DNA of 45,353 nucleotides from CAZLCC01 sp964558365 (GTDB taxonomy: Bacteria > Patescibacteriota > Saccharimonadia > Saccharimonadales > Saccharimonadaceae), in NCBI GenBank assembly GCA_964558365.1, contig CAZLCC010000009.1:1-45353 (forward strand), in the 5' to 3' direction. Made by a program: the position numbers and the translations under genes. Under the pieces are notes generated by a model. That model was not told the DNA's origin, ran no database searches, and was given only the letters and a program-made list of their open reading frames with translations. Shown here piece by piece: positions 34,659 through 43,307 of this stretch (position 1 is the stretch's first letter; each line of letters begins with the position of its first letter).

Positions 34659-36503
34659 TTAGCCTTCTGGGGATGCTTTTTCTTTTTCTGCCTTTTTAAG
34701 ATCTATTTCAGTTTGTTTTTGAGGCGTGGTTGTAACTAGTTTGTGTTCGGTTGGGCTGGCAACAATTTGTATGTGAACATGATTTTGACCAGCAAAGAAT
34801 AGCCCCTGCCCCACCGGGAAATTGCTCAGTCTTTTTCGCTCTTCTTCGGTAAGTTTAAAAACATCTGCCAAAACATCAACGGCACTAGCAGATTGTTTGA
34901 GTAGTAGCTGCATTGAAGAGTTGGCAACAATAGCTCGGCCCATTTTACTACCCATGAAGTCCTCAACGTCTTGGGTGATGGTTGTAAGCCCAAGGTAATA
35001 TTTTCGAGCTCGCTTTGCTAGGCTAAACAAAAAGTTGGCAGAGTCTTCATATTTCATAAGTTGCCATGCCTCATCTACGATGAGCATTCGTTTTTTCTGC
35101 TCGGTTCGTACCACGTTCCATACGTGCGAAAGAACAATATACATGGCAACAGGGCGCAGCTCTTCTTCAAGATCACGAATATTAAAGACCACCATTGGGT
35201 TGTTAATATCTACATTAGATTGCTGAGAAAAAATCCCGGCAAAAGTTCCGCTTGTATATTTTCTTAGTCGTTGCGCAAGCTGTGGACCAGAGCCACCCAT
35301 GTGAAGTAGGGTCTCGTAAAGATCGCTAATGGTTGGCGGTTTTGAAACATGTGTGAGCGGATCACTCGTAATACCCGCTCTTGCGTAGGTGTCAATTAAT
35401 GCTTGGTCAAGGTCAGCCTCTTCGTTTGGCGTAAGTTTTGTTGATTCGTTTCCGAGCATCAAGCGAAGCAAGCCATGAAGTGTGACAAGGTTGGCGCGAA
35501 GCGCGTCATCGGCTTCGTCATCATCAATAGCCTGAGGTAAATCAAACGGATTAATGCGCACGTCTGAGTTGAGGCTTAGTCTAATGTAGCTACCTCCAAC
35601 AGCATCAGCAAGTTTTTCATACTCATTTTCTGGGTCGATAATGATTACTTCTGACCCCGTCATCATACTACGAAGCGCTTCGAGCTTTACGGTAAATGAT
35701 TTACCAGCACCAGATTTTGCAAACACAACCATGTTTGCATTTTCTAAAGTAAATCGATCAAAGATTACTAACCCCTGGTTGTGCATGTTTATGCCATAGA
35801 GGGTTCCCTTTTCTTGGGTTAAGTCGGCACTCGTAAAGGGAAAGCTAGTTGAAACGGCGCCCGTGTTCATGTTGTGGCGAATCTGGAGCTGATCGGTCAT
35901 TTGTGGGGCGGTACTATTGAGGGCTTGTTCGTGCTGGCTCGACGCAACCTTACTAAGTACTAGCTGCTGCCCTAAAATATTTTCAATTTTGTGCTGAACA
36001 AACGCTAGCTCATCCAGGCTTTCTCCATAAAAAGTAACGTAAAGCCCATATCGGAAGAAGCGCTCAGCGCCAACTTGTAGCTGATCACGAAGTTCTTCTG
36101 CATCTTGAATTGCCGCTTCAAGGCCTGGGTCGCGAGTCTTCCCCTTCTCCTGATTAATTGTGTACGTTGCTTCAAGCTGAGTTACTTTTTTGCGCAAGTT
36201 ATCTAGCACCACTTGGCTTTCGACTGGATAAATAAACATACTAATATCAAGCACTTCATCGGTGTTAATAATAGCGCTTAGCCAACCGGTGTAGATTTGT
36301 CGAGGATAACCGTATATATATAGCGTTCTTCCGTAAAGAGTGCCGAGGCGAAAATAGCTAGAGTGTAGCTCTAGGCTACTTGGCGCAATAAGGTCGCGCA
36401 GCGAAGTAACGCCTTTTAAAAATTCTTGCTCTACCTCTGCCTGCTCGCGCGCTTTTTGCTGTGCAGCAATATCTGTTTGCTTATTTTTATTACCAAACGC
36501 CAT
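34659..36503 (-). CDS. virB4: VirB4/TraC family type IV secretion ATPase
   Basis: The 614-residue protein has an N-terminal VirB4-type region (about 30-220, including a helical insert 95-145), followed by the RecA-like ATPase domain. Walker A SGAGKSFT is at 264-271, then IIIDPENEYEKLADAVGGSY. Walker B is RMLIVDEAWQLM at about 464-475, followed by TITQDVEDFMGS with the conserved Gln. It powers pilus assembly or substrate transfer at the inner face of the membrane. Its ATG overlaps the stop of the preceding gene as TAATG. No VirD4 coupling protein or relaxase is seen in the window. Confidence 0.88.
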   Translation of the reverse strand: MAFGNKNKQTDIAAQQKAREQAEVEQEFLKGVTSLRDLIAPSSLELHSSYFRLGTLYGRTLYIYGYPRQIYTGWLSAIINTDEVLDISMFIYPVESQVVLDNLRKKVTQLEATYTINQEKGKTRDPGLEAAIQDAEELRDQLQVGAERFFRYGLYVTFYGESLDELAFVQHKIENILGQQLVLSKVASSQHEQALNSTAPQMTDQLQIRHNMNTGAVSTSFPFTSADLTQEKGTLYGINMHNQGLVIFDRFTLENANMVVFAKSGAGKSFTVKLEALRSMMTGSEVIIIDPENEYEKLADAVGGSYIRLSLNSDVRINPFDLPQAIDDDEADDALRANLVTLHGLLRLMLGNESTKLTPNEEADLDQALIDTYARAGITSDPLTHVSKPPTISDLYETLLHMGGSGPQLAQRLRKYTSGTFAGIFSQQSNVDINNPMVVFNIRDLEEELRPVAMYIVLSHVWNVVRTEQKKRMLIVDEAWQLMKYEDSANFLFSLAKRARKYYLGLTTITQDVEDFMGSKMGRAIVANSSMQLLLKQSASAVDVLADVFKLTEEERKRLSNFPVGQGLFFAGQNHVHIQIVASPTEHKLVTTTPQKQTEIDLKKAEKEKASPEG

Positions 36504-37330
36504 TATAAACTGCCCTCTCGAAGATGTGGCTGTGATGCTTCGCCTGACCCTTTTCGAATGAAAGTATTAGTGTATTTTTCAAAGTCGCCGAGTGGTTCGC
36601 GCACTGCGGTGTCGGGGTTGTAGAAGCTATAAAATAGCTCACCAATCTCCTTAGTGCTTAGCTGTGCAGCATGAACACCCATCTGAAACAAGCCGCTCAT
36701 CACTGCATCTGCGTGATTTTTCATTTCATCTTTTGCTTTTTCATAAGCCTTTTGATTAATCTTAACTACATTCTGCTGTTGCGGCTTAAAAAGTGCGCTT
36801 AACATGCTGCGGCTATTGTTCACTACGCTATCAACATCTCCGCTTGGATAATAAGGAATGATGATATAAAAGCTTTTGTCCATAATGTTTGCTTCTTGTG
36901 AAAGTCCATCTATAAAGTCAAGATAATCGTCCATTAACACGCCAAGCAGCATGTTCTCTTGAGCCCGACGAATTTTTTCTAACCTATCAAGGTACGGGCC
37001 GATATCAACCCGTTGCGAACGAATAAGAACTTGCACAGGAAAATAAAGTGAATTCAAAAAGCTTTGATATGAAAACTCAACTGCTTCGCGCTCAACCGAG
37101 CTCATAAGATCAAAGTTTATTGATTTACATGCAACAACCACCCTAAAGCTCCCGTCGTTCATTACGGCCATATTTTCACGAAGCTCTGCAACTTGCAGAG
37201 TATTCTGTGTGCTGTTTGGATTACGCTTTTTAACAGGTGTCGGTTGCCCGGCAGAATTTTGGGGTGCAGAAGCAGCTGCTGGTTGAGCAGGCTGATTTGT
37301 TTGAGAACTATTTTTTTGTTGCGGCTGCAC
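36503..37330 (-). CDS. stand-alone VirB4/TraC N-terminal-domain-like protein
   Basis: The 275-residue protein starts with a Gln/Pro/Ala-rich tail (1-35). It then carries a domain resembling the N-terminal region of TraC/VirB4 proteins of Gram-positive conjugation systems: LRENMAVMNDGSFRVVVACK, SINFDLMSSVEREAVEF, then YQSFLNSLYFPVQVLIRSQR. There is no Walker A. The neighbouring VirB4 retains its own N-terminal region, so this is an extra copy rather than a simple gene split. It is located between prgI-like and virB4 and is translationally coupled to the latter. It probably mediates docking of the ATPase to the membrane complex; that is inference. Confidence 0.65.
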   Translation of the reverse strand: MQPQQKNSSQTNQPAQPAAASAPQNSAGQPTPVKKRNPNSTQNTLQVAELRENMAVMNDGSFRVVVACKSINFDLMSSVEREAVEFSYQSFLNSLYFPVQVLIRSQRVDIGPYLDRLEKIRRAQENMLLGVLMDDYLDFIDGLSQEANIMDKSFYIIIPYYPSGDVDSVVNNSRSMLSALFKPQQQNVVKINQKAYEKAKDEMKNHADAVMSGLFQMGVHAAQLSTKEIGELFYSFYNPDTAVREPLGDFEKYTNTFIRKGSGEASQPHLREGSL

Positions 37331-37350
37331 GTGCTTTAATTGCCCCCTAA

Positions 37351-38247
37351 TTACCGATGTTTTGTATGCGGAATAAAGATAGTTACTTCTTCTCGCCCCT
37401 CGCGTTTATTAATACGTTTTGCTTCGTGGGCGATGGTTTGCAAAGAAAAATCAGTATTATTTGCTAAGTTTATTATATCAGGTGGAATGGTGTTAACACT
37501 AGCTTTTTCCACTGTCTTTCTTGCCTGGTTTTTCTTAGTGGTTTTGTGAGCCGTATCTTTTTTAGGTTTTTTATGAGCGGTGTGCTGCTTTGAGTTTGAT
37601 GTATCACTAGCTTTTGTTTCTTTTTTTATCTCTTTAGCTAGTGCCTCCCTTCGGGTAGATTCTTGTTTATCAATCTCCTCTTCAAACTTTTGAGCAATTG
37701 GTGTTTTTTCATCTAATATATCAGCTGGCTCTTCTGTTTGTTCATATTTTGCTGTGCTGGTTGGTTCTGGTGCGACAGCAGAAGTATCAAGGATTGAGCC
37801 GTCGGTAGATTGAAGCGCGGCCACCCCTCGTGACGCCCAGCCTCGCGTGTCCATAATTTGTGCAAGGTAAGACAGGCGATCAGAAGCTTCGTCTCCAGAG
37901 AAATTTTTTGTACGCTGTGGTTCAGCCACTTTTGGTGCAGTAATTTCAACCGTAACCACCGTCCCCTCAGGCTCCCACTTACGTTTTTTGGGCTTTAAAT
38001 AAAATTGAACTAACGCGAGCAAATAAAGCTCCATTGGCTGGTCTTTTCTTAGCGGCAAAGCAATAGCACCAAAAAAGATCATAACTGGCAAAGGTATGAG
38101 CACCAAGCCAATAAAAATTTGTGACAAAATATATGCCATGAATCCAGCAATGGCTACTACAATTAAATAAATAAATTGCCGAAAGCTAAACGGACCGATT
38201 AGCTTATCGTCTGCTTCTACATCTTGTGGAACTTTATATACTGCCAT
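37351..38247 (-). CDS. PrgI/VirB3-like membrane protein with long basic C-terminal extension
   Basis: Residues 1-105 match the PrgI family: MAVYKVPQDVEADDKLIGPF, two adjacent helices (about 25-70), then PMELYLLALVQFYLKPKKRK. PrgI is the Gram-positive counterpart of VirB3 and works with VirB4. The family is usually about 110-130 residues; this protein has 298. The extension contains an acidic/Thr part and then a Lys/His-rich section with imperfect repeats (TAHKKPKKDTAHKTTKKN) at about 215-235, ending in a conserved-looking 50-residue segment. The extension should be cytoplasmic and could bind nucleic acid or VirB4. Confidence 0.8.
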   Translation of the reverse strand: MAVYKVPQDVEADDKLIGPFSFRQFIYLIVVAIAGFMAYILSQIFIGLVLIPLPVMIFFGAIALPLRKDQPMELYLLALVQFYLKPKKRKWEPEGTVVTVEITAPKVAEPQRTKNFSGDEASDRLSYLAQIMDTRGWASRGVAALQSTDGSILDTSAVAPEPTSTAKYEQTEEPADILDEKTPIAQKFEEEIDKQESTRREALAKEIKKETKASDTSNSKQHTAHKKPKKDTAHKTTKKNQARKTVEKASVNTIPPDIINLANNTDFSLQTIAHEAKRINKREGREEVTIFIPHTKHR

Positions 38248-38255
38248 GTACTAAC

Positions 38256-40862
38256 CTACCATTTTTCTGTACGAATTAAATTATCTGCAGCCACCCTGGC
38301 CGCTCCGTAATTTGAGGAGGCGTGCTGTACAAGCTGTGCAACTTTCGGATCAACCTTGGCCTTTAGTGAGTCAGAGCTTGCAATCGTTTGTAAAACTTGC
38401 GCATCAGCACCCCCTGACTTAATTGCGTGAGCTATAGCTTCCGGTCGCATACCAGCAAAGTCTTCAGCATTGATTCCTGAGTATGTACCGCCATCCTGCA
38501 ATAAGGTCTTGTAATCTCCCTTGCCGTCAGCGGCCATTGCGAGTGCTGGATTCCTATTAAATACAGATTTACCTTCTGATTGAATGGCACCATATGCCAT
38601 ATCTAAGCTGTCACCGCGCACTTCTCCGCTTGAAATTCTACTAGCGAGTTCTTGTGTTCCGCCGCCAGATGAAAGTAGCTGCTCCATGGCGGCTCTTTCG
38701 GTTGCTTTATCCCCTGCTACTCGTGCAGCAAGCATTTCTTTTGCTACTTCCTTGTGATCATTCATATTAATGCCCTTCTCTGCAAACCGGGCTTTCATAC
38801 CGGCCTTAGCATTCTCAACCTCTTCCTTCTTTAATTTATCGAGGGTTGCTTGTGAAGATGCAATGCTTCGCCTGCCTGCTGCGGTAGTATCATCTGCATT
38901 TTCAATGTTATAGCGCGCAACATGTTCCGCTTCTTGGCGCGCAAGCTCCGCATTGCGATTTTCTGCTTTAGCCTTACCTCTTGCCGCTCTATTTCTAAAG
39001 AACCTTCCGGGGCGCGATCGTTTAACTTCATATCCTGCGCGGTCTGCCATTGGTTTTCCTGTTATGCCCCACGCAGCCTTTCGCTGCTTGTCACCAAGCC
39101 CACTAAGACCGCTTGCCTTGAAGCCTTTTTGCATTGTCCCACCAACCTTACCCAAGATACTGTTAGTTGACATAATGAGTTTTGGAATAACAAAAAGAGG
39201 AATACCAAGAACTATTAATGGAACAATTGCAGAAATAACACCTGGTCCGCCAATCTCTGGGGCGTCTACCTGGCTATTAATTTGGTTAACTCCCTGAATA
39301 AGCTCTGCCACAAAAATTGCCGCACCAAATACTGCCATAACCATTGGATAGGCAAACAGCATTTGCGAAAATAGCCCCCACCACTTTTTAAAGTATTGCT
39401 CGGTATTTGGTAGCAACCAAGCAACAAAGGCAAGAGGAGCCACGACAACCAAAACAGTAAGGATAACTTGCCGTGCAACCAAAACAACAAACACTAACAA
39501 CGCCGAAAGAACAACTGGCACAAGGAAGAAAAGAATGATAACAACCGCGGCAATACCGGCGCCAAGATATTTTATAAAGCCAGTGCCAAGCCCATCGGCG
39601 CCGGATTTATCGGTGAACGCCTCTTTTACTACGCCATCGCTGTCTGTAAAGTTCCAGTTTGCTATATCTGCCATGTTGGCAAATAAGCCCATAACTGAAC
39701 TACCTATAATATTAGAAATATCTATGGCAAATGCACAGATATAGAAAGATATATTCATTAAAATCGCGCCCATGACAAGTCGTGGCAACATGCGTTTAAT
39801 GCCATAGTTTGAAAGACCGGCTGAGGTTGTTTGAGAAAATATAATAACTAGAAAGGCAATAACCAAAAATACATTTGCAATGTTAAGAAAGGTCTGCCAA
39901 ACATTGCGCAGGGCTTCTTGAGAATTGGTTTGCGAAAGCAGGCGGAATTGCATCATGCTATCAATAAAGCCAGCAACTGTTTGCAAAGCTTCAGACATAA
40001 TTTCAATAAGTGGGCACATCAACCAACCCATTGGACCGCCACGGCAAGGGATATCATCGCCACCTGTCCCACTACTTCCATCAGCGCTTGTCAGCCCTGC
40101 TTCGTCTATAATTTTGTCAAACTGCTTTTTTTCTGCATCTGAAAGAGCATAATAGTTTGTCATGGTGAAGGAACCTCTGCTTAGTTGGTCTGTGCATCCG
40201 CTAGACAAATGATCATCCCAGTCGTCTCCTTTTCCGCCATGCTCACCATGATCAGGGAGCTTCGTAGGGTTGAAATAATTTGTAACAAAAGCACCTACAG
40301 GCTTGTACGATGATCCTTTTTCGAATACCACGCTATCGGTATCAGCTTCACCACGACCACTATCCCCCACTGATTTATCGGTAATTTTGGTTATACCAGA
40401 ATAGGCTTTTCGCGTATCATCATTTTGAATATTGTTCCAATCGTTGGCATGGAATCCTAATGTATAATCAATTTCTTGATAAGACCCTGATGACGGTTCG
40501 GTGAGCTTGATCTTATCATTTTGGCAATATAACTGAGTAACTGCATAGTAGTTATCTGAGGCATCATCTCCGCCCCCCGCTTTGTTAAGTTGGTTGTTGA
40601 TGTCTGATGTAAAAGAGAATGAGCGACCCTTATTCCCAAATAGTCCGCCGCGGGCTAAAACACTAATTACTCCTTCTAAATCCCCCGACTTTTCTCCATC
40701 ATCAAAGATTGGTTTGAGGTCATTGGCATTTGATTTTGGCCAATAAAGCACATACTTTGCATCACCAGTGGTTGCTGCATATATTGCTGTTGCACCAAAA
40801 AAAACAGTAACTATGCTTACCAGCAAAGCCAACACCCATTTTTTAGCAAAAAAGCGCTTCAT
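38256..40862 (-). CDS. TrbL/VirB6-like polytopic T4SS membrane protein
   Basis: The 868-residue protein has an N-terminal signal-like helix (about 10-30) and an extracytoplasmic region to about 280 with several Cys. A core of about six to eight helices follows (about 290-590), with the TrbL/VirB6-type order VLVVVAPLAFVAWLLPNTEQ then YFKKWWGLFSQMLFAYPMVM. The C-terminal 250 residues are helical, charged and cytoplasmic. VirB6/TrbL forms part of the inner-membrane channel. It is the first gene of the minus-strand T4SS-like operon, divergent from the pilin-like genes. No Shine-Dalgarno sequence precedes the ATG; a TATAGT ends 7 nt upstream, so it may be leaderless too. Confidence 0.8.
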   Translation of the reverse strand: MKRFFAKKWVLALLVSIVTVFFGATAIYAATTGDAKYVLYWPKSNANDLKPIFDDGEKSGDLEGVISVLARGGLFGNKGRSFSFTSDINNQLNKAGGGDDASDNYYAVTQLYCQNDKIKLTEPSSGSYQEIDYTLGFHANDWNNIQNDDTRKAYSGITKITDKSVGDSGRGEADTDSVVFEKGSSYKPVGAFVTNYFNPTKLPDHGEHGGKGDDWDDHLSSGCTDQLSRGSFTMTNYYALSDAEKKQFDKIIDEAGLTSADGSSGTGGDDIPCRGGPMGWLMCPLIEIMSEALQTVAGFIDSMMQFRLLSQTNSQEALRNVWQTFLNIANVFLVIAFLVIIFSQTTSAGLSNYGIKRMLPRLVMGAILMNISFYICAFAIDISNIIGSSVMGLFANMADIANWNFTDSDGVVKEAFTDKSGADGLGTGFIKYLGAGIAAVVIILFFLVPVVLSALLVFVVLVARQVILTVLVVVAPLAFVAWLLPNTEQYFKKWWGLFSQMLFAYPMVMAVFGAAIFVAELIQGVNQINSQVDAPEIGGPGVISAIVPLIVLGIPLFVIPKLIMSTNSILGKVGGTMQKGFKASGLSGLGDKQRKAAWGITGKPMADRAGYEVKRSRPGRFFRNRAARGKAKAENRNAELARQEAEHVARYNIENADDTTAAGRRSIASSQATLDKLKKEEVENAKAGMKARFAEKGINMNDHKEVAKEMLAARVAGDKATERAAMEQLLSSGGGTQELASRISSGEVRGDSLDMAYGAIQSEGKSVFNRNPALAMAADGKGDYKTLLQDGGTYSGINAEDFAGMRPEAIAHAIKSGGADAQVLQTIASSDSLKAKVDPKVAQLVQHASSNYGAARVAADNLIRTEKW

Positions 40863-40919
40863 AACTTAACTATAAGTGTAATAGATTTCGCCCCATATTG
40901 CACTACTCTTATGCTTAAC

Positions 40920-40948
40920 TTGCCCTTCTGGCTAGTTCGCTGCATAAT
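40920..40948 (+). promoter_or_regulatory. promoter for the pilin-like gene array (leaderless type)
   Basis: TTGCCC (40920-40925), 17 bp spacer, CATAAT (40943-40948). The ATG at 40960 is 11 nt after the -10, and there is no Shine-Dalgarno sequence. The same -10 context (GCATAATAA-CAC) recurs at 42131. Confidence 0.5.
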
Positions 40949-40959
40949 AAGCACTAGAA

Positions 40960-41688
40960 ATGCAGAAAAGAAAACAAAGACCAGTCTTAAGAATAATCAC
41001 CAGCGTTCTTTTTATGTTTGCATTAAGTATTGCTGCCTTTTCTTCTGGTGCAGAAGCGGTTACAGTGTCGGAGCTGAAAGATCAGTGTAATCGGCTTGCC
41101 CAGCAAGTGAACAACACCAAAGATAAGAAAAAGAAGAAAAAGTACCAGGCAGTGGTTAAAGCCAATTGCAACAACATTAAGAAATCGAATGTAAACGCGA
41201 AGGCAAAAAAAGTTGCTGCTGCGCTGAAAGATGCAGGTGGAACTACTACTGCTGCTGCAAAGAAAAAATATAAAAAAGAATGCAAGGGCAAAAAGAAATC
41301 ATCTAAAAAGTGTAAAGCACTTGCCACGAAAGCAGGAATCACAGCTGGCAAAAAGCCCAGCCCGGCAGGCACAGCAATTAATAAATGTGGTGATGTAGAC
41401 ACGGCGTTTAACTATGGTTGCGATGGCGCCGACAGCGGCACGGCAAGTGAGAAAAATCCGATTTTTCAAGTATTATTTTTCATAGTTAATGTTGTGGCGC
41501 TTGGTGTTGGTATGGCGGCTATAGGTGGAGTTATTTATGGAGCAATTCTTTATACTTCGGCTGGCGATAATGGTGAACAAACGAAGAAGGGTATTACTGT
41601 TGTTGTGAATGCTGTGCTGGGGGTCGTATTATTCGCCTTTATGTATGCCATTCTTAATTTCTTGGTTCCTGGCGGATTATTTACATAA
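40960..41688 (+). CDS. secreted pilin-like protein with Lys-rich domain and C-terminal VirB2/TrbC-like hairpin
   Basis: The 242-residue protein has a signal peptide (about 1-32, ending GAEA). An extremely Lys-rich region (about 50-135) with several Cys in CN or CK pairs follows, then a helical hairpin: two membrane helices (about 168-195 and 210-235) with the short polar loop YTSAGDNGEQTKKGI. The hairpin matches the other five proteins of this array, but the basic domain is unique to it. It opens the plus-strand array, divergent from the T4SS-like operon. A basic exposed domain could bind DNA or acidic wall polymers (inference). Confidence 0.68.
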   Translation: MQKRKQRPVLRIITSVLFMFALSIAAFSSGAEAVTVSELKDQCNRLAQQVNNTKDKKKKKKYQAVVKANCNNIKKSNVNAKAKKVAAALKDAGGTTTAAAKKKYKKECKGKKKSSKKCKALATKAGITAGKKPSPAGTAINKCGDVDTAFNYGCDGADSGTASEKNPIFQVLFFIVNVVALGVGMAAIGGVIYGAILYTSAGDNGEQTKKGITVVVNAVLGVVLFAFMYAILNFLVPGGLFT

Positions 41689-41705
41689 AATAAGGAGAGG
41701 TGAAC

Positions 41706-42107
41706 ATGAAGAGAAAAATAATTATGATGCTAGCAAGCTTTCCGGTTGCTATTGGCATGGCGGCATTAATTTCTGCACCAACGTATGCCTGCACGGCTGG
41801 TACAAAAATACTTACTCTTCCCTGTTGGTATGATGGCTTAAAAATGAAGGGTTCTAGTCCGGTGATTGAAAAACCGGGAGATATTTGGACGATTGTTATT
41901 AATTTTATTGAGATGGCACTGCAGATTGTTGGGTATCTTGCGGTCGGTTTTATTATTTGGGGCGGCTTTCAGTTTATGATTAGCGATGGTAACTCTGATA
42001 AAGCGGCTGCTGCGCGGCGAACAATTATTAATGCGTCTGTGGGGTTAATTTTGGCGCTTGCTTCGGTTGCGGTTATTCGATTTATTTGGGCGCTAACAAT
42101 ATCATAA
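41706..42107 (+). CDS. VirB2/TrbC-like pilin-type protein
   Basis: The 133-residue protein starts at ATG 41706; a GTG two codons upstream lies inside the ribosome-binding site (AAGGAGAGG) and is unlikely. It has a signal peptide (about 1-28, ending TYA), a short exposed part with two Cys (CTAGTKILTLPCW), and two helices joined by FMISDGNSDKAAAARRTII. The hairpin pattern is that of VirB2/TrbC-type pilins and of the neighbours. Second of six genes, 17 bp after the first. Confidence 0.7.
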   Translation: MKRKIIMMLASFPVAIGMAALISAPTYACTAGTKILTLPCWYDGLKMKGSSPVIEKPGDIWTIVINFIEMALQIVGYLAVGFIIWGGFQFMISDGNSDKAAAARRTIINASVGLILALASVAVIRFIWALTIS

Positions 42108-42108
42108 C

Positions 42109-42137
42109 TTGCGCTTATGCTTGGTTAAAGGCATAAT
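42109..42137 (+). promoter_or_regulatory. internal promoter in the pilin-like array (leaderless type)
   Basis: TTGCGC (42109-42114), 17 bp spacer, CATAAT (42132-42137), with the ATG at 42147 only 9 nt after the -10 and no Shine-Dalgarno sequence. It closely resembles the promoter at 40920-40948 in both hexamers, spacing and downstream context. Confidence 0.5.
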
Positions 42138-42146
42138 AAACACCAG

Positions 42147-42515
42147 ATGCAAGTTATAAAAAAACAAACACTATTTTTAGCAACCCTACTTACTCTTTTT
42201 GGAGTTTTATGCACGACGGCAATGGCGTCCACCACCCTAGAGGCAAAAATTCCAAGTGGCGAAGTTTCTAACATTCCTAAAAAAGCTGCAGATAATGCTG
42301 CAATTCAAAGAATATTAAACGGTATTTACCAGATTGCCGGAGTTGTTGCTGTGATAGTTATTATTATTGCCGGTATACGGTTTATTACTGGTGGTGATAG
42401 CCCCGATACTGTGGCATCTGCCAGAAAGGCAATTATTTATGCTTGCGTTGGCCTGGTGGTGGTTGCCTCGGCTTTTGTTATAACTAATTTTATAGTTGGA
42501 AGAGCATCAATATAA
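42147..42515 (+). CDS. VirB2/TrbC-like pilin-type protein
   Basis: The 122-residue protein has a signal peptide (about 1-27, ending AMA), a short mature N-terminus (STTLEAKIPSGEVSNIPKKA) and two helices joined by FITGGDSPDTVASARKAII. No Shine-Dalgarno sequence; it probably has its own leaderless promoter. Third of six related genes. Confidence 0.7.
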   Translation: MQVIKKQTLFLATLLTLFGVLCTTAMASTTLEAKIPSGEVSNIPKKAADNAAIQRILNGIYQIAGVVAVIVIIIAGIRFITGGDSPDTVASARKAIIYACVGLVVVASAFVITNFIVGRASI

Positions 42516-42529
42516 AAAGGAGTTTCAAA

Positions 42530-42904
42530 ATGTTTAAAAAAATACACATACTATTTATAGGAGCAACATTAGTTTTTGGTCTGCTAACACCAATCGCTAG
42601 TCCAGTTTTAGTGAGCGCTACTCCTGCAAGTGAAATAAAAAAGGGTGTTAATAAGTCGGGTGGTGATTCAGGTAGGGATAATCTGGGCAAAGACATTAAA
42701 AACATCACCAATCTCCTTCTCTTTCTTGTGGGTGTTATTGCGGTTATAGCGATAGTTATTAGTGGCCTGAGGTTTGTTACTGCAAACGGCAATCAAGACC
42801 AAGTTACAAGTGCTCGCAATGGTGTTCTTTATGCTGTGGTTGGAATTGTGGTGGCGTTAATGGCTTACGCTATAGTTTATTTTGTAGTAGACAATCTTGG
42901 ATAA
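42530..42904 (+). CDS. VirB2/TrbC-like pilin-type protein (recent paralogue of 42916-43296)
   Basis: The 124-residue protein has a signal peptide (about 1-32, ending VSA), a polar segment rich in Gly, Lys and Asp, and two helices joined by FVTANGNQDQVTSARNGV. The ribosome-binding site AAAAGGAG is present. The hairpin coding region shares two exact DNA repeats with the next gene, so the pair arose by recent tandem duplication or gene conversion. Confidence 0.72.
   Translation: MFKKIHILFIGATLVFGLLTPIASPVLVSATPASEIKKGVNKSGGDSGRDNLGKDIKNITNLLLFLVGVIAVIAIVISGLRFVTANGNQDQVTSARNGVLYAVVGIVVALMAYAIVYFVVDNLG
42773..42813 (+). repeat. 41-bp direct repeat in pilin-like genes, copy 1
   Basis: Exactly matches 43165-43205. 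It encodes the FVTANGNQDQVTSA loop. A second exact match of 27 bp lies just upstream (42715-42741 with 43107-43133), also in register at an offset of 392 bp. Confidence 0.95.
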
Positions 42905-42915
42905 GGGGGGTGCAA

Positions 42916-43296
42916 ATGAACAAAATCAAAGCAAAAGTTATCTCAATTATGGCAATTATGCTGCTAAGTCTTGGTTTGGCGCCTGCATTAAGCAGTACTT
43001 CAACATATGCGATTAGCCCTTTTGGGGCTTGTGGTGGAAGCAGTAGTTCTGTTTGCGCGGGGAGCGACGATAATTTAATGAAGATCGTTAGAAATATTAT
43101 CAATACCCTTCTCTTTCTTGTGGGTGTTATTGCAGTTATTGTTATCATTGTAAGCGGTATTCGCTTTGTTACTGCAAACGGCAATCAAGACCAAGTTACA
43201 AGTGCGCGAAACGGAATCATCTATTCATGCGTTGGTTTAGCAGTGTCACTCATGGCGTATGCTATTGTCTATTTTATAATCGACAACATCGGCTAA
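42916..43296 (+). CDS. VirB2/TrbC-like pilin-type protein
   Basis: The protein is 126 residues from ATG 42916; the GTG two codons upstream overlaps the ribosome-binding site (AAGGGGGG). It has a signal peptide (about 1-30), a mature region with two Cys (CGGSSSSVC), and two helices joined by FVTANGNQDQVTSARNGI, identical in the loop to the previous protein. Fifth of six. The two Cys suggest a disulfide outside the membrane. Confidence 0.72.
   Translation: MNKIKAKVISIMAIMLLSLGLAPALSSTSTYAISPFGACGGSSSSVCAGSDDNLMKIVRNIINTLLFLVGVIAVIVIIVSGIRFVTANGNQDQVTSARNGIIYSCVGLAVSLMAYAIVYFIIDNIG
43165..43205 (+). repeat. 41-bp direct repeat in pilin-like genes, copy 2
   Basis: Exact copy of 42773-42813, in frame in the next gene. 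Confidence 0.95.
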
Positions 43297-43307
43297 ACAC
43301 TTAGCCC

